NCBI RefSeq assembly: GCF_000350225.1
Contig: NW_005179110.1
Span: forward strand, 93,713-157,712
Source: Chondrus crispus
Taxonomy: Eukaryota; Rhodophyta; Florideophyceae; Gigartinales; Gigartinaceae
Direction of reading: 5' to 3'
Length of the DNA stretch: 64,000 nt
Numbering within the stretch: position 1 is the first letter of the stretch; each line of letters begins with the position of its first letter. Below the pieces are notes generated by a model. That model was not told where the DNA came from and ran no database searches. It saw only the letters and a list, made by a program, of their open reading frames with translations. This document shows positions 31,999 to 40,454 of this stretch, in pieces. Position numbers and translations under genes: made by a program.

Positions 31999-32607
31999 TG
32001 TAGTATAACCCCCTGGGACTACATTTAGATTAGATCAGATACTGTAGAGCCTGAGCTCCACAGTACGACGCGCACGAGCGCGCGTGCTGTCAGCATCGAA
32101 TGCTGACAGCCCTACAGTACGCGCGACCCGCACCCACTACTGTAGCCGACCACAGTAGCACTATAGTATAGTACGTACTGTACTGTAGTATGATAGACTA
32201 ACTTGTACATTAAATACGTGAGCGGACCGACGGTGACGGGGGAGGACAAGCATGAGCTTGTCCAGAACCTACGCCTTTGGTCAAGCTCGCCCCGCTTATT
32301 CTAGATCGGGTTGCCTACAATAGCCCGTATCTAGTTAGGAGCCGAGCGGGCAGGGGACGCGCGAGCACACGAGCGAGCCTAGGTCCGCCTCCGCCCGTCA
32401 GAGCTGGTACGTAACCCAGCGCTGCCCCGGGGCGTCGAGGCGTAGATCGACCAGCCCGTGCGCGCGTCCCCGTCCGAACCCGCTCTACCACCACGCTACC
32501 CGGGCCCGCTTTCCGGTTCCGTTAGCTGGGGTTGCTTCCCTTCTCCGATCGGGGTCTCCGCAAGAACTGAGTATACACCTCCCTCCGTTGGGGGTGTTTA
32601 TACTACA
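31999..32607 (+). repeat. 5' LTR of gypsy copy A (609 bp)
   Basis: Runs from TGTAGTATAACCCCC to GGTGTTTATACTACA, so the ends are inverted TGTAG/CTACA. It shares both ends and several internal blocks (CCTCCGCCCGTC, GGGGCGTCGAGGCGT) with the minus-strand LTR at 60584-61283. It carries a hairpin GGACAAGC/GCTTGTCC (32244-32251 and 32256-32263). It is dense in CTGTAG and GTACTGTA words. Confidence 0.8.
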
Positions 32608-32608
32608 G

Positions 32609-32627
32609 TGGTCTCCCGACCTAGAAG
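32609..32627 (+). promoter_or_regulatory. Probable primer binding site of gypsy copy A
   Basis: One base after the LTR, TGGTCTCCCGACCTAGAAG. A TGG start right behind a 5' LTR is the mark of a tRNA-primed site. Copy B has a near-identical sequence at 43650. The tRNA was not identified. Confidence 0.55.
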
Positions 32628-32684
32628 ACCCCGAAGATCATTCCGAGAAGGTAGTCGTTTTCCTCCGCGTCCGTACGCGTTGAG

Positions 32685-32957
32685 ATGAGTGAGGAGTACG
32701 CAGCCTCGATTCGCTCCGCACCGGCGGATATGCGGGCGGCCGCTATGCAAGTTCCATCAGCCCCGTTGGACGTCGGCGACGCAGGTCCTCGAGACCGCGA
32801 AACGTCGCCCCTGTCCTGCGAAGGACAAGCGGCGGCGATGTACGAACGCATCGTGGACTACATCGAGAAAGTCCGTACTTCCCTCCGAATTGACGTGATG
32901 GATGCCGTCTACTCGCGCTGCATGGACGAGCTCCGCTCCCCTCGGCGGAGCAACTAG
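32685..32957 (+). pseudogene. Gypsy copy A gag, N-terminal fragment
   Basis: 90 residues from ATG, parallel to copy B gag (shared GDAGPRDRE, SIRS, and VRTSLRIDV). An early stop after ELRSPRRSN cuts it. Confidence 0.7.
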
Positions 32958-33111
32958 GTGCATTCGAGCACCTGACCGCTGAGTTAGAGTCCACGCGGCA
33001 GCGTGCCCGTGACCTGGAACGGACCATGGCCGCAAGGCTACCCGGCGCCCCAACGAGAGGGCCCGGTTGTTCCGTACCTCCGACCGCTGCCGCCGCGAAA
33101 GGACAACGCCC

Positions 33112-33220
33112 GACTGGTGCCGCCACCAGTCGTGGCGCAGGAGAACGAGGACCAACGATGGACGCGCAAGCCGCGTCCGAGTCCCAAGCCCTGCCACATG
33201 CCCCCGGAAGCATGTGGCAG
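33112..33220 (+). other. Three-hairpin array, copy A unit 1
   Basis: Stem 1 GACTGGTG/CACCAGTC (33112-33119, 33124-33131). Stem 2 GGACGCG/CGCGTCC (33160-33166, 33172-33178). Stem 3 CTGCCACATGC/GCATGTGGCAG (33191-33201, 33210-33220). All are perfect. They lie inside the gag frame. The next unit has the same three stems with compensating changes. Confidence 0.65.
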
Positions 33221-33496
33221 GCTGGACGGGTTCCGTACCGTACCGACCCGGGCCGTGGAGGAGCCGCTCGCGGAACCGGAGAACCTCTGTTCTCCGTCGA
33301 TCCTCGCTGGGGCGGCTACCCGCCGGTGGACCTCACCGCGCACCCCGGTCCGGTAGACGTCCGTACGATACCCGTCACCCCGTCAGGCGCGTTCGTAAGA
33401 TGGAACAGGCATCCGCCGAAAGGTCACCCGGAGCCCCCCGAAAGATCCCGGTGCCACTGTACCTCCGAACGCGCCCGAAGCGCAAGAAGGGAGCCC

Positions 33497-33605
33497 GACT
33501 GGTGCCGACACCAGTTGGGTCACAGGGCAGCGAAGCCCTAAGACGGACGCAAATTTTGCGTCCGAGACCCAAGCCCTGCCGCATGTAGCCGGAGACATGC
33601 GGCAG
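33497..33605 (+). other. Three-hairpin array, copy A unit 2
   Basis: Stem 1 GACTGGTG/CACCAGT (33497-33504, 33509-33515). Stem 2 CGGACGCAAA/TTTGCGTCCG (33544-33553, 33555-33564). Stem 3 CTGCCGCATGT/ACATGCGGCAG (33576-33586, 33595-33605). Both arms of stem 3 changed together relative to unit 1. Confidence 0.65.
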
Positions 33606-34104
33606 ATGACACGCGTATCGTACGCGGACGCCCCGGACCGAGGAGGAGCCGCTCGCGGATCCGGAGAACCTATGTTACCCGTCGATCCTCGCTGGGGCGG
33701 CTACCCGCCAGTGGATCTCACCGCGCACCCCGGTCCAGTAGACGTCCGTATTCTACACGAATTCGTACGCGGACCAGCCCCTGCGACCCGGGCCGCAGTG
33801 GCTGAGACCGTCCAACCATTGACCGGACAACAGAAGACAGACCGTACAACGATCCGCCGCATCGCGAAGGCGGGAGGCACAACGTGCCGCGCTCGGCGCG
33901 GTTTGCCGCTGCCGGATCCGAAACCGGCAGCGAGGGGGAATCGAACCCCGAGGCCGCATGCGACAAGTTCGCCTGCCGCATCCCTCCACATAGGAGAGGT
34001 TGAGTTGCAGGCCGACCCTGTCCTCAATGCGCGAGGCCACAAGCCCGTGGGAGGCCGACCTCCCACACCAGCATCAGCGAGATCGACTGTAAGCTTCGCG
34101 ATTA

Positions 34105-34523
34105 ACACTGGTTTGGTGGTAACCAGAATTTGGGATACCAAACAGTACCAGGGGCACCCCTTCGGATTCCAGATATTTTTATATGGTTGTAAAGCTTAGA
34201 GCAGTAGTAGTGATATGCAGAAAACAGAAGTGGACAAACCAAAATAGTTTAGAAGTTATCGTCCAACATGTACTCTCTAAATCTGGGGGATGGGGTGTTC
34301 TGTATAGGCCAAATCAAAAAATTATCATACAATTTTACTTGGAAATTGCAGTACAATTCATGTTAAATAAAAATTTGATACCTGTTCACAATCTGCCGAC
34401 AGAATTTAATCCTAAATTCTGTCTGGACTTGCTCGAAGTTGGCGATTGTGGCCCACTTCAAGCCTCCCCGACCCACTACGATGACCCGTATCGTCACTTC
34501 CACCCCCCCTCGCCGCCAACTCC
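34105..34523 (+). repeat. Left terminal inverted repeat of the 9.1-kb transposon
   Basis: Matches the reverse complement of 42757-43179 almost throughout; I count single-base changes near 34191, 34262 and 34299, one A-run length change near 34320, and divergence at the inner end. It contains an internal GTTTGGT/ACCAAAC inverted pair. Confidence 0.9.
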
Positions 34524-34976
34524 AAGCTAAACACCAGCATTCCCTTCCTCTCCATCACCACCAACAACCGTCACACCCCCGCCCAGTATCTATTCCACGC
34601 CATCCCATCCCTCACTACCCCGACTATGTCATGCAGTACCCGCCACCAGCCATCCTCTGACGGCATCTTGGTGTTGGTTGGTGGTCGGCGGTGATGGTTG
34701 AGAAGGTGGGCGTTGCGGGGGGTGTGTGTCTATTATATAGACTTCGACAAAGTGGATATGACGCTTGGCAGAGCCCGATGTGAAGAAGAGTTCAGCCTTT
34801 TGTGCTACTGCCTGCTGCTCATAAACGGCAGAATGTCTGCAATGCGACGATGCACGAATAGTGCGTGATACGACAGCGTGCCACTCTGTGGTGAGCGTAA
34901 AACAGATAAGAGTTGATACGGTGAATATGGTTTGCGAAGCCCGACGTGAAGAACAGTACAGCCTTTTACATGAGTA
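34524..34976. repeat. Subterminal region with a direct repeat
   Basis: A block around GAGCCCGATGTGAAGAAG...CAGCCTTTT (34772-34802) recurs as GAAGCCCGACGTGAAGAAC...CAGCCTTTT (34935-34966), together with similar flanking bases, at a spacing of about 163 bp. No gene seen. It lies between the left inverted repeat and the methyltransferase stop, and may hold transposase binding sites. Confidence 0.5.
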
Positions 34977-37934
34977 CTATGTGTTCTGTACCGACGAGTG
35001 AGTAACGATCGCATCATTGAAGAGCGCCATACTGTGCAGGTCCCAGGCGCAGAAGGCGCTACCTATATCACGCAGATTGTCCGGGACTGCCTCCTGTCCT
35101 TTGAAATTGTAAGGGTACTTCACACTCCTCGACTCAGGTAGAATTGACACACGGAACACAGCAACTAGGCACTCGCCATCTCTCTCAACATCTTTGAGCT
35201 CGTGTCCGTGCAGCCTTCTGTAGAACTTCGAAGAATCGCCCGGAGGTAGTTGAAGAGTACCGGTCCCTACCACCTTCCCGGACACCATCAATCGCACGGT
35301 ACTTCCCGGTTTCACAGCTTCCAGGAACGACGCATTAGATCCCCCGGTTGTAGCTGCGTGTACAGCCATTGAGGGCTCTTCCCCACTATCAGCAATACCG
35401 CTTTCAGGTTTTCTCATATCACGTAATAACAGGACATTGTCGGACAAGTTATTAGTATCGCTCGTGATGGAGTTTCTTGTCACGAAGGATGGTACGGAAG
35501 AAGGATCTTTACATGACCTCTTCATTGGCGCATTAGTAGCTTCTGATAGACCGCAGTGGTTTTGGGCGATTAAACGAAGCCGTTCATGGGCGAAACGATA
35601 TCGCTCAGCATCTGCCTCCACTACAGTGCACTTTCTGTTTGTCCGAATGCAAGAAATTGCCGTAGAAAGAGTACCACCGTAAATGTCCAGAACATGACCG
35701 TTGTTTGGACAGAACGTTGACATAAGCTCAGCTAAGAGATTGGGATTTTTCTCCTCCGTCAGAATGGGTGATCTCGTTCCAGGCTTGAGTAACTTGTTAG
35801 AAGTAACTGGTACCCTAGATATTGCCGCAAACTTCCGTTTCTCTGGGGCCTGCAAAACATGGTAGGGGCTCCGTAAATCTACCTTGAACCCATCCGGTCG
35901 ATGCCCTGGTGTCTTAGCGAACATGCCAAATTCACAGGCGTTCTGAGGGAAGACGTCCCCTCGATATTCTTGCAACGTCTTGGTGTCCTTCATGATGACG
36001 TAAGGGTACTGAGGTCCGCTGAAACCCGTTTCCTTAAACGCATTGTACCATCTACTAAAGTACTGTATTGATGTGAATATAAACACCCATCCACCGGGTT
36101 TCAGTATACTTCGTGATAGTTCTGCGACGGCCTTCATTTCCGTGGTGTCGAAGACATTATCATAACCGTTTCCTGCACCTGACCGGCATGATGGCGTACC
36201 GTACGGAGGGTCTGTACACAGTAGATCGAACAATGGGCATTTGTCCGTTCTCACGGATCCATAGTATTCCTGCCATTTCATTTGATATGCTTCTATGCCA
36301 AGTTCCTTCAGGAAGTCTCTCCTTTTCATCATGAAAACCTCCCTATCGTCCGTGTAATTGACACATGTCTTAAGTCGTTCTGAGGCCTCGCTTTGAGGAG
36401 CAGCCGACTTAGCATATGCAGCTGGCGGAGGATCGGCAGTATTCTGTTCAGCTGGATCTTTCTCGTCGGCGGATATATGTGGATCATCGGGTATAGCCGG
36501 CATTATCTCATTTCCTTCATCAGCAGTACCCTCCAGCGTACCGTTGCCCTCTGTATGAGCAGCGGCCGTGGACGTATTGGGGCCGGAAGCTTGGGTAGCT
36601 GGTGTACTGTTTATAGCAGGTGATGGGGCAGGGGTTGTAACATACTTGGCCTTGTACTTCTCTTCCTTGAATGAGGCGATCTGGGGACAAGTTCGGCGAT
36701 AAAGTTCTAGAATAACATCCAGTATTGCTCTGTCGTTTCCCTTGTTAGTGAGCACTGCTATATCGAATTTGGTTGTGCATAGTAAATTCGCTTTCGTTGT
36801 CTCCATTTCACTTGGCCACTTATCTGTCTCCAATAGTTCTTCGAATTTTCTTGCTTCCTGCAAAGCAGCCTTGGCCTTCTGAAACTGCTCTCCAACTACT
36901 TTGTATGATACAGGTTTGAAGTTGTGCAATCTGCACATGTCACGTACACGATACAATGTATTTACCTGAGCAAGCTCGCCATCTGCACCAGAAGCATTCA
37001 TGAATGGGATGCAAGACTTAAGTGAGCTGATGTGAATGAAGTTGCGAAATACTCGACAGTCCGTGTTGCTCGTGCTTGGGGATTTGGACGGTCTCACGAC
37101 ACCACTTAGCGTGCATGGTGATGCGATGAGATCGGGATGTTCAGATGTAACAATCTCTCCGATTGTGTTGACTACTCTCTGCGACAGTCGCAGCGCAGTA
37201 GTAGCAGTTTGTTTCAAGGTGCTCTCCTTCTGATGAGCACAACCATCGTAAGCACAGGCGATTTGCTTTGCTGTCGGTGTTCGGCCGTTTTTTTCCGCTT
37301 TCAAACGAGCCGCCTCCTCTCGCAGACCACAAAGAGTATCGTAAAAGGTCGTTTCAATGTAATAACTAGGGGCATGCTTCCTGTTTTGATGGCGCGCAAG
37401 TTGGGGCAACACTTGCACGTTATGGCCACCACTCAATATGGTCATACTCCAAGAGAATCCACTCCATTGCGCAGGTAGCTCGTCGATGAGCTCGAGGATA
37501 GCAACAAGTCTGTGCATCCCGTCGACCACGCCGTACCATTGCGTCCTTGTGCGACTTTTCTCCCTTGCCTCCGTCTCCGTCAAACACTTCCCCTTGAAAT
37601 GGTCGATCACATATCGCCGGTAGGTACCCGTCAACGGCATGAGCACTGGCATATCCGATCCCGCAGTGATACCTGGTTCGTGAGGTGCCTCACCCGCTTC
37701 GTGATTACCTTCGGCAACGGCATGGCCTCGGAACAGTACCTTCATTCGTTCTACACCTGAACGAACTATGGCTCTAACATTTGTGAGCGGTATGGAGTCC
37801 CTAGGATCAACTGTCGTGTTAGTTGAGCCCTCCATCACGTCCGCAAACAATGCTTTTGCCACCTCCATCCTGTCGCGCACCTGTGGGGATGGATCATTCC
37901 GAGACGCTTGAGCTGACTTCCTTTTCCGCGTCAT
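34977..37934 (-). CDS. ParB-like motif plus DNA amino-methyltransferase (beta class), transposon-borne
   Basis: 985 residues from the ATG at 37934; the frame is open for 41 more codons without an ATG. Near residues 132-150 QWYGVVDGMHRLVAILELI resembles the ParB/sulfiredoxin-like DG-x-HR motif. A low-complexity acidic/proline linker covers about 430-520. The C-terminal half is an N4-cytosine/N6-adenine methyltransferase: DLLCTDPPYGTP near 572 (catalytic motif IV), KPGGWVFIF near 612, and VLDIYGGTLSTA near 748 followed by VVEADAERY (SAM-binding motif I). Motif IV before motif I is the beta-class order, as in bacterial and phage modification enzymes of the N6_N4_Mtase family. It probably modifies DNA in the nucleus. 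Transcription diverges from the transposase. Confidence 0.8.
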   Translation of the reverse strand: MTRKRKSAQASRNDPSPQVRDRMEVAKALFADVMEGSTNTTVDPRDSIPLTNVRAIVRSGVERMKVLFRGHAVAEGNHEAGEAPHEPGITAGSDMPVLMPLTGTYRRYVIDHFKGKCLTETEAREKSRTRTQWYGVVDGMHRLVAILELIDELPAQWSGFSWSMTILSGGHNVQVLPQLARHQNRKHAPSYYIETTFYDTLCGLREEAARLKAEKNGRTPTAKQIACAYDGCAHQKESTLKQTATTALRLSQRVVNTIGEIVTSEHPDLIASPCTLSGVVRPSKSPSTSNTDCRVFRNFIHISSLKSCIPFMNASGADGELAQVNTLYRVRDMCRLHNFKPVSYKVVGEQFQKAKAALQEARKFEELLETDKWPSEMETTKANLLCTTKFDIAVLTNKGNDRAILDVILELYRRTCPQIASFKEEKYKAKYVTTPAPSPAINSTPATQASGPNTSTAAAHTEGNGTLEGTADEGNEIMPAIPDDPHISADEKDPAEQNTADPPPAAYAKSAAPQSEASERLKTCVNYTDDREVFMMKRRDFLKELGIEAYQMKWQEYYGSVRTDKCPLFDLLCTDPPYGTPSCRSGAGNGYDNVFDTTEMKAVAELSRSILKPGGWVFIFTSIQYFSRWYNAFKETGFSGPQYPYVIMKDTKTLQEYRGDVFPQNACEFGMFAKTPGHRPDGFKVDLRSPYHVLQAPEKRKFAAISRVPVTSNKLLKPGTRSPILTEEKNPNLLAELMSTFCPNNGHVLDIYGGTLSTAISCIRTNRKCTVVEADAERYRFAHERLRLIAQNHCGLSEATNAPMKRSCKDPSSVPSFVTRNSITSDTNNLSDNVLLLRDMRKPESGIADSGEEPSMAVHAATTGGSNASFLEAVKPGSTVRLMVSGKVVGTGTLQLPPGDSSKFYRRLHGHELKDVERDGECLVAVFRVSILPESRSVKYPYNFKGQEAVPDNLRDIGSAFCAWDLHSMALFNDAIVTHSSVQNT

Positions 37935-39125
37935 ACCTGATAGTGGGTTCACTTTCGTACAGAACGGGGGTCTGCAGTACGACAGAAATTTTAAATTGGG
38001 AAGGAGGGTGGCGAACAGTTTGCCGACAGAAATTACTCTAACTCGAACCAGTAACAATTAACAGGATGGCTTGTTGCTACCGGTGTTCTGATGCTTGTGA
38101 GCACATGGTCAATTCAATGAGATAGGGAAGTCGAGACATACAGTAGCTCCGAATGTGCCATGAACAATTCCGAAAGAAGTACGAAATCCTGCACCTGCTT
38201 GTGGAAACTGCAGTAGCCGACCGTGCCGGACCGAATACTTCATTTCAGCCCTGGTGTTATAGCAAACCAAACGAGAATTGCATACTGATACCACACGTTA
38301 ATATATGCAGGACTAACAATCGAATCAGAGTGATGTCCATGATCTCCGCCTGTTCGATAATTGAACTCCGTCTCCACGCCATCAGTATGTGCAGTACGCA
38401 GCAGGAATCTTCTGGACATGTCTGCACGTAGCGTACGTGTCCCCATACCCGCACTTTATCTACTCATTCATAGCCTTAATCTCCCGGATTTACTTTGCGG
38501 TTGAGGCTGCAACGGAAAGAACTGTGATCATGATTGTGTGCTGTCCGTCAATGGCGATCATGAATTTGTGCCGTGTGGGACAGCAGAAAACGTGTCATGA
38601 TTTTGAGAACCTAAAACTAAATATCAGTAATGCATAACTGTTCTCTTGAAATGTGGAATGAAAAATCTATATTTGGACATAGTGAACATTGCGTATCAAA
38701 TTTAGTGCGACATATGATTTGGGTGCAATCTCCCAAATATTTGATTCAGATATGTTTCAAACAGCGCTCTCTCAGATCTGTAAAGCTTCCATTACAGGCT
38801 TCTTCATGGTAGCGCAGAGACAGCAGCCAACCATTCATAGCTCGGCGTACCTGCTCAGTGAATATTAGTATTCACGGATAGCTAAACTGGTCATCCAGCA
38901 GGCATTATCTGTTCCACAGAACAGTATCGCTGCTGCTCGTGTGGAGCTGCACCCACCATCACCTGAATTCTCGTGCTGCAGTGCTTGTAGTTGATACACG
39001 CTCCAGTATATAAAAGGTAAAGAGGGTACCATCCTGGTCTCCGCGATAAAGTTCCTCAACCCATCTCAATCCACAACAACCCATCTGAACTGTTGGGGGC
39101 AACAACCCATCTCAGAACCATTCCA
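37935..39125. promoter_or_regulatory. Shared divergent promoter region of the 9.1-kb transposon
   Basis: About 1.2 kb between the two divergent start codons, with no coding signal apart from the short open upstream extension of the methyltransferase frame. Three copies of CAACCCATCT lie at about 39057-39112, just before the transposase start. Confidence 0.5.
39007..39016 (+). promoter_or_regulatory. TATA box for the DUF7869-type transposase
   Basis: TATATAAAAG, 110-119 bp upstream of the ATG at 39126. A good match to a eukaryotic TATA element in the correct orientation. Confidence 0.65.
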
Positions 39126-40454
39126 ATGACTACGACTAGGCGTACGACTCGTGCAAAGCGCTCTATTGCACAAGCGAGTAGCTCGAGGCATGGTGAACCG
39201 TTACATATCCCTGAGTCCCGCATTGTGGCTCCCCCACGCACATCACCGCGTAGTACTGCTCGGGACTCGCAAAGCACCCCACTACGAAGCGGGAAGCGTC
39301 GCGTGCAGCTCGCGACGCCAACCACTCTACATACCCCTGAGTCCCGCCCTGTGAATCCCCAACAAACGCCAAGGAGCAGTCGTAAACAAAGTTGTCCGCC
39401 AACAGATGCCTCACCCACTGCTCAGAACTCGCAAAGCTCAGGATTGCGAGACGGGAAGCGTCGCGCCCTTTCTGCGACCCCAGCAACTTCACACACACCA
39501 CTCTCAACGCCGCCAGACACAACGCAACTCTTTAATGTTCCCATCCGACACACTTCACCATGTCTCCCGGATTCTACCATGCGAAATCAACCCAGCCAGA
39601 CCACAGCGATACAAAGATCGCCCCAAAGGCGGTCATCAAGTGTTTCGCTGGATTCCGGTACAGTGCAGCGTAAATTGTGGAGCATCCGCTCATTGGTAAT
39701 TGCAGCCCGAGGGATAGCTGCGGAACCCGAAGTAGCTCCAGCTACCCCAAATGCAGCAGAATCTTCACCACCCGAACTGCAAGAAGAAGATGCTCTAGCT
39801 ACGCCAAATGCCGCAGAATATCGAACACTGGAAGATGAAGATGAGTTGTCTAAATCTGGTAGTGACGCTGAGTACCGTCCCCCTCCGCCCTCTAACACTC
39901 GAACGAAAAATGGACCCCCATCGCAACGAAGTCCGGCCAGTCGCAGTGTTGCGAACAGCGAGACATCACCTTTTAAAAAGAGAGTATACACGTACAAGAG
40001 TCGCCGTCGCGGCAAGGGTGTGGAGAGTGTGTTACTTAAACGACGCCGTGCCCACGCTGATGCGTTCCAAAACATGGAGGTGGATAAGTTAAAATGTTGT
40101 ATCCATCGCCGTTGTTTTTACAAAGTTGACGCTCGATACGTCAAGGCTCAAGTGGAACATGTATCTTTGCTGAATAGGGCGGGGAGACGAGCTTATCTGG
40201 AGGGCTTGTTGGAAGATAACTCAGGGATGTTTTTCTTCGATGGAAAGGCGGTGTGTTATAAGTTTCTAGAGAAGTCCCTGCAGTGTTCTAGGGATTTCCA
40301 GGGCTCTGTTAAAGGCACACCGTTTAGCAAGAGGAGGTCTTCCTTGACTTCTACTGTGAGAAATTCAGAAGCTATTCAACGGGACGCGGTCATATGCTTC
40401 CTTGAACGTTTTTCAGAAAGCACAGCCGACCATATGCCCGACCGAAACGAATAG
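39126..40454 (+). CDS. DUF7869-type transposase, N-terminal half, ends at isolated TAG
   Basis: 442 residues from ATG. The first 130 residues carry about three degenerate repeats of roughly 40 residues around SGKRRVQLATP...HTPESRPV and DGKRRALSATP...HTPLSTPP: basic, proline-rich, probably DNA-binding. A later acidic stretch repeats ATPNAAE. The last 120 residues (KCCIHRRCF, then AYLEGLLEDNSGMFFFDGKAVC and FLEKSLQC) match the layout seen before the catalytic part of DUF7869 proteins. The frame ends DRNE-TAG, and the catalytic part follows at once in the same frame. Confidence 0.65.
   Translation: MTTTRRTTRAKRSIAQASSSRHGEPLHIPESRIVAPPRTSPRSTARDSQSTPLRSGKRRVQLATPTTLHTPESRPVNPQQTPRSSRKQSCPPTDASPTAQNSQSSGLRDGKRRALSATPATSHTPLSTPPDTTQLFNVPIRHTSPCLPDSTMRNQPSQTTAIQRSPQRRSSSVSLDSGTVQRKLWSIRSLVIAARGIAAEPEVAPATPNAAESSPPELQEEDALATPNAAEYRTLEDEDELSKSGSDAEYRPPPPSNTRTKNGPPSQRSPASRSVANSETSPFKKRVYTYKSRRRGKGVESVLLKRRRAHADAFQNMEVDKLKCCIHRRCFYKVDARYVKAQVEHVSLLNRAGRRAYLEGLLEDNSGMFFFDGKAVCYKFLEKSLQCSRDFQGSVKGTPFSKRRSSLTSTVRNSEAIQRDAVICFLERFSESTADHMPDRNE

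Larger units (their letters stand above)
31999..34104 (+). mobile_element. Ty3/gypsy retrotransposon copy A, 5' part only
   Basis: 5' LTR, primer binding site and a rearranged gag, ending at the inverted repeat of the 9.1-kb transposon. Compared with copy B, its gag has a 388-bp tandem duplication and lacks about 220 codons of the capsid region. No protease, polymerase or integrase is left. Confidence 0.8.
33026..34104 (+). pseudogene. Gypsy copy A gag, duplicated and deleted remainder
   Basis: Two successive frames (33026-33541 and 33597 onward) both contain a block like DRGGAARG...DPRWGGYPPVDLTAHPGPVDVR, so the segment is duplicated with a period of 388 bp. The second then jumps to FVRGPAPATRAAVAETVQ, which in copy B lies about 220 codons further on. 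The frame reads into the inverted repeat of the next element at 34105. Confidence 0.7.

Noticed and set aside
34100-34110. TWA or TTAA target duplication for the 9.1-kb transposon
   Set aside because: The left TTAA/TAA and right TTAG/TTA do not form a direct repeat; TA is the only consistent short duplication.
12681-40454. Genome-wide reassignment of TAG to sense, suggested by three isolated in-frame TAGs
   Set aside because: The lipase gene, the methyltransferase gene and element D gag end in TAG at natural positions, so TAG is a normal stop here. Local read-through or mutation is more likely.
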